DNA of 64,000 bases from Algoriphagus aestuarii (GCA_017051695.1 JAFIDK010000006.1:310001-374000), one strand, 5' to 3'. Numbered from the stretch's first letter, positions 18,753 to 27,478 are shown. Notes: generated by a model from the sequence alone, not told the origin. Numbers and translations are program-made.

Positions 18753-19853
18753 ATGTTAGAGATTAAAGCTACCGAAACTGTGCGAGAGGGCTCCATCTTT
18801 GGACAAATCAGCACCATGGATCACGAGCAAGTCGTGATTTGTCATGACCAGCCAACTGGGCTTAAAGCAATTATCGGTATTCACAATACGGTTTTGGGAC
18901 CGGCTCTTGGTGGTACAAGAATGTGGCCGTATGCTACAGAAGAAGAGGCGATAACAGATGTTTTGAGATTATCCAGAGGAATGACTTTTAAAAATTCCCT
19001 TGCAGGCCTGAATCTCGGAGGAGGAAAAGCAGTCATTTTAGGAAACCCATCTCTGAAAAGTGAAGCTTTCTTGAGAAGATTCGGAAGGTTTATCGAAAGC
19101 TTAGGGGGAAGATATGTCACTGCCGAAGATGTCAATATGAACACTTCTGATATGGAAATGATCAGAATGCAAACCCGGCATGTGGCAGGTTTACCGGAAA
19201 TCAAAGGAGGTTCTGGTGACCCATCACCGGTTACGGCCTATGGTACCTACATGGGAATGAAGGCAGCTGCAAAAAAAGCATTTGGGTCTGATTCTTTAAA
19301 CGACAAGAAAATTGTAGTGCAAGGTGTGGGACAGGTAGGAAAGTATCTCATAGAATACCTTGTTAAAGAAGGTGCAGAGGTAATGATCACAGATATCTTT
19401 GAGGAAAAATTAAAACAGGTTGCGAAAAATACAGGAGCCACAGTAGTCGACCCTAACGTAATATATGATCTTAACATGGATATCTATGCACCATGTGCTT
19501 TGGGAGCTACTATCAATGATGAAACGATTGACCGATTAAAATGTAAAGTGATAGCAGGAGCGGCCAATAATCAGCTAAAAGACGAGGCAAAGCATGGTAA
19601 GATTCTTTTGGAAAAAGGGATCGTCTATGCCCCTGACTTCTTGATCAATGCAGGTGGTGTCATCAACGTAGGCGCAGAATACCTTGGAGGCTATATCAAA
19701 GAGATAGTTTATCAGCAGACTGAAAAAATCTACGATACTTGTTTTTCCATATTGGAAAAATCAGAAAAAGAAAATATCCCGGCTCAACAAGCTGCTATCG
19801 AGACTGCAAAAGCCAGAATCGAAGCAATGGGAAGAGTGAAATTACCTTTCTAA
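18753..19853 (+). CDS. Leucine dehydrogenase-like Glu/Leu/Phe/Val dehydrogenase
   Basis: This NAD-dependent amino-acid dehydrogenase of 366 residues interconverts a branched-chain amino acid with its 2-oxo acid and ammonia. It shows LGPALGGTRMWPY, the catalytic-lysine motif LNLGGGKAVI, AEDVNMNTSDMEMI, the Rossmann fingerprint GVGQVGKYL and the C-terminal GAANNQL segment. Length and motifs fit leucine dehydrogenase better than the longer glutamate dehydrogenase. Substrate preference (Leu, Val, Phe) cannot be fixed from sequence. It stands alone, with its own promoter and a terminator behind it. Confidence 0.88.
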   Translation: MLEIKATETVREGSIFGQISTMDHEQVVICHDQPTGLKAIIGIHNTVLGPALGGTRMWPYATEEEAITDVLRLSRGMTFKNSLAGLNLGGGKAVILGNPSLKSEAFLRRFGRFIESLGGRYVTAEDVNMNTSDMEMIRMQTRHVAGLPEIKGGSGDPSPVTAYGTYMGMKAAAKKAFGSDSLNDKKIVVQGVGQVGKYLIEYLVKEGAEVMITDIFEEKLKQVAKNTGATVVDPNVIYDLNMDIYAPCALGATINDETIDRLKCKVIAGAANNQLKDEAKHGKILLEKGIVYAPDFLINAGGVINVGAEYLGGYIKEIVYQQTEKIYDTCFSILEKSEKENIPAQQAAIETAKARIEAMGRVKLPF

Positions 19854-19875
19854 AGTATCGAATCATTCTTTTTAG

Positions 19876-19908
19876 ACCACCGAAAAGCAATTTCCGGTGG
19901 TTTTTTTG
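19876..19908 (+). terminator. Rho-independent terminator after leucine dehydrogenase
   Basis: The stem ACCACCG / CGGTGGT (19876-19882 with 19895-19901), extended by an AAA/TTT pairing around one bulge, is followed by seven T. Confidence 0.8.
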
Positions 19909-19944
19909 TCTACATAGCCATGGGTATACCCCATGCAAATTCCC

Positions 19945-19952
19945 TATATTTG
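19945..19952 (+). promoter_or_regulatory. Probable -7 element for the nusB operon
   Basis: TATATTTG matches TAnnTTTG exactly and lies 18 bases before the nusB ATG, downstream of the preceding terminator. The -33 element is not clear. Confidence 0.45.
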
Positions 19953-19970
19953 CAACTCCATTTCTAAGAT

Positions 19971-21155
19971 ATGCTAAACAGAAGAATACTAAGGGTCAAG
20001 GCATTCCAAAACCTTTATGCTTACGAGCAATGTAAAGGGTCAAACCTAAATTTGGCCAAAGATTTTATAAAAGAATCTTTTTTACCGGACCTCAACAGTA
20101 TGGAGGTACAGGATAAAGCTGCTCTAAACGAAGAAGCTAAGCTTGCCGTGAAACTGTTTGAGGAGAATCTCGGAAATCCTCAAAAACTGAATGCAAGTGA
20201 TGCTTCTCCAAAAATCAAAAAAGTGGTTTTGGATGCCTTAAAGCAGTTTAAATCGGCTAATGAAAAGGATAAAGAATTCCTTTTGAAAAACATGGTAGTT
20301 TCTGCGGAGCGTATTCCACAGCTCTATTTATTGGCAATCGAACTACTTCAGGCATTTGCAAAACATGTAAGCAAGGAGTTTGACAAAAAAATGAAATTTA
20401 ACGGAGGCGATCCAGCAGGTTTTGCCAACGAATTAAATTTGGCAAACAACCAAGTATTAAAGCATATCCGCGAATCAGATGCATATAGAGCAGCTGTCGC
20501 TAGAAATAATGCGAACTTGGATGACTTGGAGCTGGAAATCAGCGAATGGTTTAGGGATTACATCAAACCATCTGAAGAATACCAAACCTACATAGGGATT
20601 TCCAACCCAAGCTTAGAGGAGGATTTCGAGATTGCCGATAATCTTTTGAAAAAGATTATTTTCAAGAATGAGGTAATTCTTAATTACTTTTCGGAAAAAG
20701 ACCTAAACTGGACAGAAAACAAATCCGTTGTAAGAAGTCTGGCATCCAAGGTCTTGAAAAACTCTTCCTTATTAGATGAGGAAGAAAGCAATCAACTTCC
20801 GGAGATTGCAATGAACTGGGATGAGGATAAGGAGTTTTTTCAAAATATCTTTAACTTCACCATCGAGAGTGATGCGGAAAGTAAGGCTTTGATTTCACAA
20901 AAAACCAAAAACTGGGATATTGAAAGATTGGCTTTTACAGATAAAATCATCATCTCCATGGCTTTGGCCGAGATGAAAAATTTCCCAAGTATCCCTGTCA
21001 AAGTCAGTATTAACGAATACATTGACATATCGAAGACATACAGCACACCGAAAAGCAAGCAGTTTGTCAATGGATTATTGGATGTCATGTCAAAAGAACT
21101 AACCGAAAGTGGCGAAATCCGTAAAAGCGGTAGAGGACTTTTGGACAATAAATAA
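19971..21155 (+). CDS. nusB: Transcription antitermination factor NusB (long Bacteroidota form)
   Basis: NusB binds boxA RNA with NusE/S10 and supports rRNA antitermination. This protein has 394 residues against about 140 in E. coli. It starts with the usual NusB helix (MLNRRILRVKAFQNLYAYEQ), has an inserted or extended middle part of about 220 residues, and ends with the conserved NusB C-terminal helices (RLAFTDKIIISMALAEM, PVKVSINEYIDISKTYS, KQFVNGLLDVM). This long form is, to my knowledge, normal for Bacteroidota. It opens a run that continues ytxH-like, DUF1573, yajC, ybbR-like and coaE with gaps of at most 9 bases, so they probably form one operon. Confidence 0.9.
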   Translation: MLNRRILRVKAFQNLYAYEQCKGSNLNLAKDFIKESFLPDLNSMEVQDKAALNEEAKLAVKLFEENLGNPQKLNASDASPKIKKVVLDALKQFKSANEKDKEFLLKNMVVSAERIPQLYLLAIELLQAFAKHVSKEFDKKMKFNGGDPAGFANELNLANNQVLKHIRESDAYRAAVARNNANLDDLELEISEWFRDYIKPSEEYQTYIGISNPSLEEDFEIADNLLKKIIFKNEVILNYFSEKDLNWTENKSVVRSLASKVLKNSSLLDEEESNQLPEIAMNWDEDKEFFQNIFNFTIESDAESKALISQKTKNWDIERLAFTDKIIISMALAEMKNFPSIPVKVSINEYIDISKTYSTPKSKQFVNGLLDVMSKELTESGEIRKSGRGLLDNK

Positions 21156-21162
21156 ACAAATT

Positions 21163-21468
21163 ATGAGCAAGAACAGCAGCAATTCCCTTCTAGCGTTCCT
21201 TGTAGGAGCAGGAGTAGGCACAGCAATAGGAATACTTTTTGCACCTGATGCAGGTGAAAACACCCGTGATAAATTGACTTTTAAACTTTCGAAGTATAAG
21301 AAAGAACTGGAAGATCTGATCACGGAATTGGTAGAGGGCAAAGAAACCCACTTCAATGAAGCTAAAACAGAAGGAAAACGAGTGATTACGGAAGCTAAAA
21401 ACAAAGCCGAGAACTTGTTGAATGATGTGAATAAGTTAATCGATCAAATAAACCAAGGAGACAACTAA
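21163..21468 (+). CDS. YtxH domain protein
   Basis: This 101-residue protein has one N-terminal membrane helix rich in Gly and Ala (LLAFLVGAGVGTAIGILFAP), followed by DAGENTRDKL, the classic YtxH signature, and a charged helical C-terminal half. YtxH proteins are linked to stress or the envelope, with no defined biochemical role. The frame extends 18 codons upstream into nusB, but the ATG at 21163, 7 bases after the nusB stop, begins the conserved region. The downstream gene starts 1 base after its stop. Confidence 0.82.
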   Translation: MSKNSSNSLLAFLVGAGVGTAIGILFAPDAGENTRDKLTFKLSKYKKELEDLITELVEGKETHFNEAKTEGKRVITEAKNKAENLLNDVNKLIDQINQGDN

Positions 21469-21469
21469 T

Positions 21470-22012
21470 ATGAAAATCAACATGTTGAGTGCAGCAGCTT
21501 TATCCCTTTGCCTTGCGTTGGGAACTGCCTGCAGCCAGAAAACCGACCAAGATGCAAAGATCAAGGCATTGGAAGAAAAAATTGCCGCTTTAGAAACGAG
21601 CAATACCTCTGTTACCCCTGTGAATGCCCAAGCATCCCAAGTAGCGGATCCAAGTACCTTAGGCCAATTCCAGTTTCCGGAAATGGAATATGATTTTGGC
21701 AACATCAATGAAGGTCAAATCATCGAGCATGAATTCAGCTTTACAAATACCGGCGAAGCACCTTTGGTGATTTCCAATATCACAGCCTCTTGTGGATGTA
21801 CCACTCCAGACTGGACCAAAACTCCAATCAAACCAGGAGAAGAAGGATTTGTGAAAGTTGTATTTAACTCAACTTCTAAAAAAGGAGCTCAAGCTCCAAC
21901 TGTAAGTATTCAGGCAAATACTAACCCTACTGTTACTAGATTGAGAATGAAAGGAACAGTGACACCTAAAGTAGCTGGAGCAGCGGCCCCAGTAGGACCA
22001 GTTAAAAAATAA
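21470..22012 (+). CDS. DUF1573 domain lipoprotein
   Basis: This 180-residue predicted lipoprotein has a signal peptide with lipobox LGTAC and a short coiled-coil stretch (DAKIKALEEKIAALE). A DUF1573 domain follows at about residues 65-165, with YDFGNINEGQIIEHEF, FTNTGEAPLVI and ITASCGCTTPDWT. DUF1573 has an immunoglobulin-like ASPM/SPD-2/Hydin fold; its function in Bacteroidota is unknown. The paired cysteines in SCGCT are conserved in the family. It starts 1 base after the ytxH-like gene and ends 2 bases before yajC. Confidence 0.85.
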   Translation: MKINMLSAAALSLCLALGTACSQKTDQDAKIKALEEKIAALETSNTSVTPVNAQASQVADPSTLGQFQFPEMEYDFGNINEGQIIEHEFSFTNTGEAPLVISNITASCGCTTPDWTKTPIKPGEEGFVKVVFNSTSKKGAQAPTVSIQANTNPTVTRLRMKGTVTPKVAGAAAPVGPVKK

Positions 22013-22014
22013 GC

Positions 22015-22332
22015 ATGATTACTACAGTATTGGCACAGGCCGCCGCAGGTGGTGGCGGCATTCTCGGACAAGTTTTCCTGTTCGGTTCTATTATTCTGAT
22101 TATGTATTTCTTTATGATCAGACCACAGCAGAAAAAACAAAAGGAAAGCAAAAAATTTATTGAAGAAATCAAAAAAGGCGACGAAGTGGTTACGATTGGA
22201 GGCCTTCACGGAAAAGTAAGTTCCGTAGACTCTGATACCGTCGTCCTAGAATTAGATAGAGGTTTAAAAGTTACTGTTGAGAAATCAGCAATATCATTGG
22301 ACTTCTCCAAAAAAACGACACCAAGTAAATAA
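22015..22332 (+). CDS. yajC: Preprotein translocase subunit YajC
   Basis: YajC is an accessory subunit of the SecDF holo-translocon in the inner membrane. The 105-residue protein has one membrane helix ending in the hallmark IMYFFMIRPQQKKQKE, then GDEVVTIGGLHGKVSSV and a beta-rich tail. Length and motifs are standard. It lies 2 bases after the DUF1573 gene in the nusB-coaE run. Confidence 0.93.
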   Translation: MITTVLAQAAAGGGGILGQVFLFGSIILIMYFFMIRPQQKKQKESKKFIEEIKKGDEVVTIGGLHGKVSSVDSDTVVLELDRGLKVTVEKSAISLDFSKKTTPSK

Positions 22333-22340
22333 ATTGAATT

Positions 22341-23306
22341 TTGCCGGAAACTAAAAAATCCTCCAAAGGGATTTCTCCTAAAAAACTCTCTGATCTAAAA
22401 GTGGTAGTTCTCTGCATAGCAGCAGCTACCACTTTTTGGATTTTAAACGCCCTCAATAAGGACGATTATAATACGATTGTGGACTTTCCGATAGAAATCG
22501 TCTACAATGAAGAGGCCTATATGCCCGTCAAACAATTGCCTTCAAGCATAGAAATTGAAATCAATGGAAATGGCTGGGATCTTTTACGTAAGTATTTTAA
22601 TATCAATGAGACACCTTTTCAAATTGATCTAGAAAACCCCGCATCAAAAGATTTTATCCTCACCACCGATTTGAAGAGGTCATTAGGTGATTTTTTAAGC
22701 CCTACCCAGCTGATTTCAGTTTTGGAAGATTCTATCCAGTTTCAAATTGACCAGGTCCAAACTGTTCAGCTGAAACCGCAATTAGATTCCAGTTCATTCT
22801 CTCTTGCGACAAATTTCAGATTGCTTGGGGATATAAAATTCCAACCATCTACTATTAAAGTCAAAGGACCAAGTTCCATTCTAAAAGCATTCGAGGGTAC
22901 ATTTCCTGTGAAAATGAACAGGGAAAAAATCAACGAAAATATCAATGAGGATTTTGAGCTTGAAATACCAAAGAATTTAAGCAGCATGGTAAGTCTGACT
23001 GAAGAACAGATCAATGTCCAATTTGAGGTGGTGGAATTTTTACCTGGAAATAAGAGATTGAAAGTCAAAAAAATCAATTTCCCACGCACAGCTACGATGG
23101 AAAATGAGGAAATGACAATCATGATGTATTATTTGGTCGATGAACGCAATTTGAGTGACCTGAAAGAGCTGGAATTCGAGGCGGTTTTGAATTATTCCCA
23201 AAGAAATAAAGCGGACAGCACGATTACGGTCAAGGTAGAACCAATGCCTGGTTATTTAGATCAGGTGCGAATCGAACCCTCCACGATTAAGCTCAAATAT
23301 GAGTAG
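22341..23306 (+). CDS. YbbR-like domain protein
   Basis: This 321-residue protein has one N-terminal membrane helix (VVLCIAAATTFWILNAL) and a beta-rich external part with repeated YbbR-like modules (LPSSIEIEINGNG, IKFQPSTIKVKGPSS, VRIEPSTIKLKYE). In Firmicutes the YbbR protein CdaR modulates the cyclic-di-AMP synthase CdaA. No cdaA is seen here, so that role is not implied. The start is a TTG at 22341. Its last 8 bases overlap coaE, indicating coupling. Confidence 0.78.
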   Translation: MPETKKSSKGISPKKLSDLKVVVLCIAAATTFWILNALNKDDYNTIVDFPIEIVYNEEAYMPVKQLPSSIEIEINGNGWDLLRKYFNINETPFQIDLENPASKDFILTTDLKRSLGDFLSPTQLISVLEDSIQFQIDQVQTVQLKPQLDSSSFSLATNFRLLGDIKFQPSTIKVKGPSSILKAFEGTFPVKMNREKINENINEDFELEIPKNLSSMVSLTEEQINVQFEVVEFLPGNKRLKVKKINFPRTATMENEEMTIMMYYLVDERNLSDLKELEFEAVLNYSQRNKADSTITVKVEPMPGYLDQVRIEPSTIKLKYE

Positions 23307-23904
23307 AAAGCATCCTTTATTGGTAGGATTAACTGGCGGTATAGGATCAGGGAAATCCACCACTGCAAAAATTTTTCAAATATTGGGCATTCCATGCTAT
23401 TTCGCAGATGATCGGGCAAAGTGGCTAATGGCAAATGACCCAAAACTGGTCGAATCCATCAAAGCATCTTTTGGCACAGAATCCTATCTGGAAGACGGAG
23501 CAGTCAACAGGGTTTATCTGGGAGAAACTGTCTTTTCAGATCCTGAAAAAGTAAAGAAAATCAATTCGCTGGTACATCCGGCAGTCGCAAAGGACTTTAA
23601 TTCTTGGGCAGAAAATCAAACCAGCCCTTATGTTTTAAAAGAAGCTGCATTGATTTTTGAAACGGGGAGCCATAAAGACCTAGATCAGGTTATCAATGTC
23701 AGCTCCCCAATTAAGGTAAGAATATCCAGAGTGTTGATGCGGGATAATCATCGAAGTATCGAGCAAGTACATCAAATTATCGACCAGCAAATGCCCGACG
23801 AAAACAAAAATGAGTTAGCGGATTTTGTTATTAAGAATGTGGACAACAAATTGTTGATTCCACAGGTATTAAAAATCCATGAAGCTCTTCTTGCAAAATC
23901 ATAA
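23299..23904 (+). CDS. coaE: Dephospho-CoA kinase
   Basis: CoaE phosphorylates the 3'-hydroxyl of dephospho-CoA in the last step of coenzyme A synthesis. The 201-residue protein has the P loop GLTGGIGSGKST and then CYFADDRAKWLM (equivalent to the DAD-containing motif). LVHPAV, the LIFETG acceptor segment and the late VMRDNHRS-type lid region are also present. Length matches the family (about 200). It overlaps the ybbR-like gene by 8 bases and is the last clear member of the nusB run. Confidence 0.92.
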   Translation: MSRKHPLLVGLTGGIGSGKSTTAKIFQILGIPCYFADDRAKWLMANDPKLVESIKASFGTESYLEDGAVNRVYLGETVFSDPEKVKKINSLVHPAVAKDFNSWAENQTSPYVLKEAALIFETGSHKDLDQVINVSSPIKVRISRVLMRDNHRSIEQVHQIIDQQMPDENKNELADFVIKNVDNKLLIPQVLKIHEALLAKS

Positions 23905-23939
23905 ATACTCCTCAACCAATCTGATTTTTAAAACTCGAA

Positions 23940-24821
23940 ATGAAAGGATATAACCCCAATCAATGGTTTCGCATTTTATTTCTGATCCAAAAATCTGACA
24001 CGCTATTCAGGTTAGCGCCATTGATGCTAATCATTTTGGTTTATTCATTGGGCATCGCCTGGTTTGAAATTGAATATCTTAAAATCGGTAAAGATAGCTG
24101 GGTCCAATACCTGCCCGCAATGCATAGTTTATTGAGTTTTGTCATTTCCATATTGATGGTTTTCAGAACGAATACTGCCTATGATCGATGGTGGGAAGGC
24201 AGAAAACTTTGGGGAGCATTGGTGAATTGCAGCCGAAACTTTGCTTTAAAAATGTCTGCTGTCCTTGATCCAAATGACATTGAAAACAGAAGGTTTTTCC
24301 GTAAAAGCATCCCCGTTTATGCTTTTGCATTGAAAGAACATCTGCAATCCAATGTAACACTTTACATGTTGGATGACAGTGAACATGATGAAATCAAACC
24401 AGAAATTGATGTCAAAAAGCATGTGCCCAATCAAGTGGCAAAGATCATGTTTAATCGAGTCAATAAACTTTACCTTGCGAAAAAAATCAGCGGTGATCAA
24501 CTAATTGTTCTCAACAATGAACTGACAGCATTTACTGACATCTGTGGTGCCTGCGAACGGATTAAAAACACACCTATCCCCTATTCCTATAGCTCTTTTA
24601 TCAAAAAATTTATTCTGGTTTATGTGATGACCTTGCCATTGGGTTTTGTGTTCACATTGGGATATTACGCTGCTCCGATCGTAACTTTTATTTTTTATGT
24701 ATTGGCAAGTTTGGAATTGGTGGCAGAGGAAATCGAAGAACCATTTGGTACGGACATGAATGACCTACCGATGGAAAAACTTTCTGAAAACATCAAAAAA
24801 CACATCGAAGAACTAATCTGA
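23940..24821 (+). CDS. Bestrophin-family channel protein
   Basis: This 293-residue membrane protein of the bestrophin/UPF0187 family forms pentameric ion channels in bacteria. It shows the family segments YNPNQWFRILF, then MVFRTNTAYDRWWEGRKLWGALVN (the most conserved bestrophin motif), and PIPYSYSSFIKKFI, with ELVAEEIEEPFGTDMNDLP near the C terminus. Four hydrophobic stretches are visible. Ion selectivity cannot be read from the sequence. It follows coaE by 35 bases and is convergent with the next gene at zero distance. Confidence 0.9.
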   Translation: MKGYNPNQWFRILFLIQKSDTLFRLAPLMLIILVYSLGIAWFEIEYLKIGKDSWVQYLPAMHSLLSFVISILMVFRTNTAYDRWWEGRKLWGALVNCSRNFALKMSAVLDPNDIENRRFFRKSIPVYAFALKEHLQSNVTLYMLDDSEHDEIKPEIDVKKHVPNQVAKIMFNRVNKLYLAKKISGDQLIVLNNELTAFTDICGACERIKNTPIPYSYSSFIKKFILVYVMTLPLGFVFTLGYYAAPIVTFIFYVLASLELVAEEIEEPFGTDMNDLPMEKLSENIKKHIEELI

Positions 24822-25247
24822 TCAGAGTTTCTTTTCTGACCAGCTTTTATTGACGATTTTCCATTGTCCATCAATTTTCATCAAAGTCAAAAAATCGTAA
24901 TAATAAATTCCCGGCCAATACAATTCCGTTTCTACCGAGGCAGCATTGCCCTGAACACGTATCGAAACAATCTCATTTTGATGAACTGCAGGATTTCTGG
25001 GCTCACCTTTGGAAGTCGCTTCAGCCCAGGTTTCAAAAGTCGTCAGTGTAAAATCTTCTCCGCGATATCCAATCAATCTTGCCTCAGGGATAAATGCCTG
25101 CCTCAATTTAGCTTTGTCTCGCTGCATCATCCCATCAAAATATAGCTGGATAGTTGCACTGATCAGTTCACGGTCGTTTGTTGTTTGCGAAGTTCCTTCG
25201 AAAGCCACAATAAACATCATCACTAAAAAAACAGAAAGGCTTTTCAT
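24822..25247 (-). CDS. Secreted NTF2-like (lumazine-binding type) protein
   Basis: This 141-residue protein has a signal peptide (cleavage near FEGTSQ) and an NTF2-like cone fold pattern, with LISATIQLYFDGMMQRDKAKLRQAF, the middle VSIRVQGNAASVETELYW and the terminal FLTLMKIDGQWKIVNKSW. It resembles putative lumazine-binding or DUF4440-type proteins, a group whose members range from isomerases to simple ligand binders. No catalytic residues can be assigned. Its stop codon directly abuts the bestrophin stop, so transcription converges here. Confidence 0.75.
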   Translation of the reverse strand: MKSLSVFLVMMFIVAFEGTSQTTNDRELISATIQLYFDGMMQRDKAKLRQAFIPEARLIGYRGEDFTLTTFETWAEATSKGEPRNPAVHQNEIVSIRVQGNAASVETELYWPGIYYYDFLTLMKIDGQWKIVNKSWSEKKL

Positions 25248-25299
25248 AGATATTGAATTGAAATTTAAAACTTCACAGCATAAATCATTCCTTTGATTT

Positions 25300-25307
25300 T
25301 AAATTTG
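25300..25307 (+). promoter_or_regulatory. Probable -7 element for the HipA-like kinase operon
   Basis: TAAATTTG matches the consensus TAnnTTTG and lies 64 bases before the ATG at 25372. The -33 element is not evident. Confidence 0.35.
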
Positions 25308-25371
25308 AAGATTGAACTTTTGTTCGGTTATTAAAGATTGAATTAAAGGAAATTTTTCTCCTAAAAGGTTC

Positions 25372-26154
25372 ATGACACAAAACTTCAACCTCCGCAAGGT
25401 CAATGTGACCAGATATATTCTTCCTCTGAGAGAAGGCGGGTCATTGCCTGCTTTGGCGGATGCAGATGATGGATTTAAGTATGTCCTCAAATTCAGAGGA
25501 GCTGGACAACGCGAAAAAGCCCTTATCTCCGAATTTCTGGGAGGAGAAATTGCCAGAATCCTTGGTTTGAAAGTTCCGGAATTGGTTTTTGCAAACTTAG
25601 ATCCTGCGTTCGGAAGATCAGAGGGTGATGAAGAAATCCAAGATTTACTCAAAGGTAGTCAGGGCTTAAACCTGGCTTTGCATTTTCTTTCTGGAGCTAT
25701 TAATTACGATGCTTTGGCCATGCAAATTGATCCTCTTTTAGCTTCAAAAATAGTATGGTTGGACATGTTCATCACCAATGTAGACCGTACTTTTCGTAAT
25801 ACCAATATGCTGATGTGGAACAGAGAGCTGTGGTTGATTGATCACGGAGCTGCATTTCTTTTTCATCATTCCTGGACTAATTGGGAGAAAAATGCCAAAG
25901 GCCCATTTCCAATCATCAAAAATCATGTGTTACTGCCACAGGCAAGCCAATTGGAAGAGGCGAATGAACTATTAAAAGCTTTGCTGAATGATGACTTTTT
26001 TGAGGCATTAGTAGCTGAAATACCCGAGGAATGGCTCCTAGCGGGAGGGGATTCTGAGGATGTTTCTGAAATCCGAAAAGTCTATGCAGGTTTTCTTTCC
26101 CAGCGACTTTCTTATTCTGATCAATTCACTAAAGAGGCTCAAGATGCAAGGTAA
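25372..26154 (+). CDS. HipA-like protein kinase
   Basis: This 260-residue protein is related to the C-terminal kinase part of HipA. The ATP-lysine strand YVLKFRGAGQ lies near residue 36. EFLGGEIARILGLKVPELVF follows, then the catalytic loop ITNVDRTFRNTNML (about 139-152), with Asp and Asn in the HipA-like spacing, and the metal motif LIDHGAAFLFHH. It is shorter than HipA (about 440) and lacks the N-terminal HipA domain, and no HipB-like antitoxin is adjacent. Instead it overlaps a DUF3037 gene by 11 bases, a pairing I recall from many bacteria. The phosphorylation target is unknown. Confidence 0.78.
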   Translation: MTQNFNLRKVNVTRYILPLREGGSLPALADADDGFKYVLKFRGAGQREKALISEFLGGEIARILGLKVPELVFANLDPAFGRSEGDEEIQDLLKGSQGLNLALHFLSGAINYDALAMQIDPLLASKIVWLDMFITNVDRTFRNTNMLMWNRELWLIDHGAAFLFHHSWTNWEKNAKGPFPIIKNHVLLPQASQLEEANELLKALLNDDFFEALVAEIPEEWLLAGGDSEDVSEIRKVYAGFLSQRLSYSDQFTKEAQDAR

Positions 26155-26527
26155 ACACTTATATGAGTATGCCGTGATCCGGGTAGTACCACGGGTGGAG
26201 CGGGAGGAATTCATCAATGTTGGTGTAATTCTCTGTGATTGGAAGAATGGCTTTCTTGGCTCAAAAATTCATTTAAATCCAGAGAAACTTCTGGCAATAG
26301 ATCCGGAGGCGGATCTGGAAATGATTCAGCTCAACCTGCAATCTTTTGGAAAAATCTGTCAAGGAAAATCCCAAGGTGGATTAATCGCTGAGATGGATTT
26401 AGCCTCAAGATTTCGCTGGTTGACAGCTGTCAGAAGTTCAATTATTCAGACTTCAAGACCTCATAATGGGTTCAGCGATGATTTAGAAAAGACCCTCCAA
26501 AAAATCTTTGAAGAACAAGTTGCTTAA
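26144..26527 (+). CDS. DUF3037 domain protein
   Basis: This 127-residue protein matches the DUF3037 pattern: YEYAVIRVVPRVEREEFINVGVIL near the N terminus, then a helical part and RFRWLTAVRSSIIQTSRPHNG, followed by the acidic C terminus. It has no signal peptide or membrane segment. The frame continues upstream to 26060, but the ATG at 26144 starts the conserved region and overlaps the kinase stop by 11 bases, so translation is coupled. Function is unknown; the coupling suggests that it is a partner or substrate of the HipA-like kinase. Confidence 0.8.
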   Translation: MQGKHLYEYAVIRVVPRVEREEFINVGVILCDWKNGFLGSKIHLNPEKLLAIDPEADLEMIQLNLQSFGKICQGKSQGGLIAEMDLASRFRWLTAVRSSIIQTSRPHNGFSDDLEKTLQKIFEEQVA

Positions 26528-26559
26528 TGAAAAAACCTATAACACTAGAAAAACAAACC

Positions 26560-27387
26560 ATGAAATACCTAAAGCTTATCGCGGTAGCGATACTCTTCTT
26601 TTCAGTTTCTTTTACTCTTAAAGCCTCTGTTGACACGGTTTCAACTTATAGCAAAGTGATGAACAAAGAGATCAAAGCGGTAGTCATCACTCCTGACTCT
26701 TACAATTCAAATCAAGATTACCCCGTCGTTTACTTGCTTCATGGTTATTCGGGTAATTATGCCTCATGGATCAAAAGTGCTCCACAGATCGAAGCATTGG
26801 CAAATCAATATGAAATGATTTTAGTAACTCCGGACGGGAACTTTGACAGTTGGTATTGGGACAGTCCTGTGGATCCAAGTTCCAAATATGAAACTTACTT
26901 CACTGAAGAACTGATCCCATATATAGATCAAAATTACAGTACCAAGTCCACCAAAGAAGGAAGAGCTATCACCGGATTAAGTATGGGAGGTAATGGAGCA
27001 TTGTATTTGGCAATTCGCCATCAAGATATATTTGGAGTGGCAGGTAGTCAAAGTGGAGGTGTGGATATAGCACCTTTTCCGGAAAACTGGAACATGAAAA
27101 GCTACTTGGGTTCAAGAGCAGAGTTTCCCAAGAGGTGGAAAGACTATTCTGTCATGGGTCAACTTCATTTATTGAGTAGAAATAATCTCCCAATAATCAT
27201 TCACTGCGGTACTGGCGACTTTTTTTATCAGGTTAATTTGAAACTACATGAAGAGCTCACTTACTTGAATATTCCGCATAGCTTTACTGCAAATCCTGGA
27301 GGACATACTTGGGATTATTGGAGAGAATCTGTTCAATACCAGCTTTTATTCTTTCATAATTATTTTCAAAGTGTTACTGAAAAATAA
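26560..27387 (+). CDS. Secreted alpha/beta-hydrolase esterase (esterase D / Ag85-like)
   Basis: This exported esterase of about 275 residues has a signal peptide (LIAVAILFFSVSFTLKA). It shows the oxyanion-side motif YLLHGYSGNYASW, the nucleophile elbow GLSMGGNGA, a probable acid in HCGTGDFF and the catalytic His in GGHTWDYW. This gives a complete Ser-Asp-His triad. It resembles tributyrin esterase, feruloyl esterase and antigen-85-like proteins; the substrate is unknown. The frame can also start at the ATG at 26527, which overlaps the DUF3037 stop; the ATG at 26560 is preferred because it begins the signal peptide. Confidence 0.83.
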   Translation: MKYLKLIAVAILFFSVSFTLKASVDTVSTYSKVMNKEIKAVVITPDSYNSNQDYPVVYLLHGYSGNYASWIKSAPQIEALANQYEMILVTPDGNFDSWYWDSPVDPSSKYETYFTEELIPYIDQNYSTKSTKEGRAITGLSMGGNGALYLAIRHQDIFGVAGSQSGGVDIAPFPENWNMKSYLGSRAEFPKRWKDYSVMGQLHLLSRNNLPIIIHCGTGDFFYQVNLKLHEELTYLNIPHSFTANPGGHTWDYWRESVQYQLLFFHNYFQSVTEK

Positions 27388-27478
27388 AAGCGCACTTAAT
27401 ATTTGATATGAAAACATCCAAATCCAAACTTTCCACGTTTTCCAAATAGTGCGAAACACCAACTCACTTCCTCACTTT

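Noticed and set aside
22341-23306. Cyclic-di-AMP regulator CdaR function for the YbbR-like protein
   Set aside because: No cdaA or glmM neighbour is present; the domain alone does not support that role.
25372-26154. Classical HipBA toxin-antitoxin system
   Set aside because: No HipB-like DNA-binding gene is adjacent and the kinase lacks the HipA N-terminal domain, so I call it HipA-like only.
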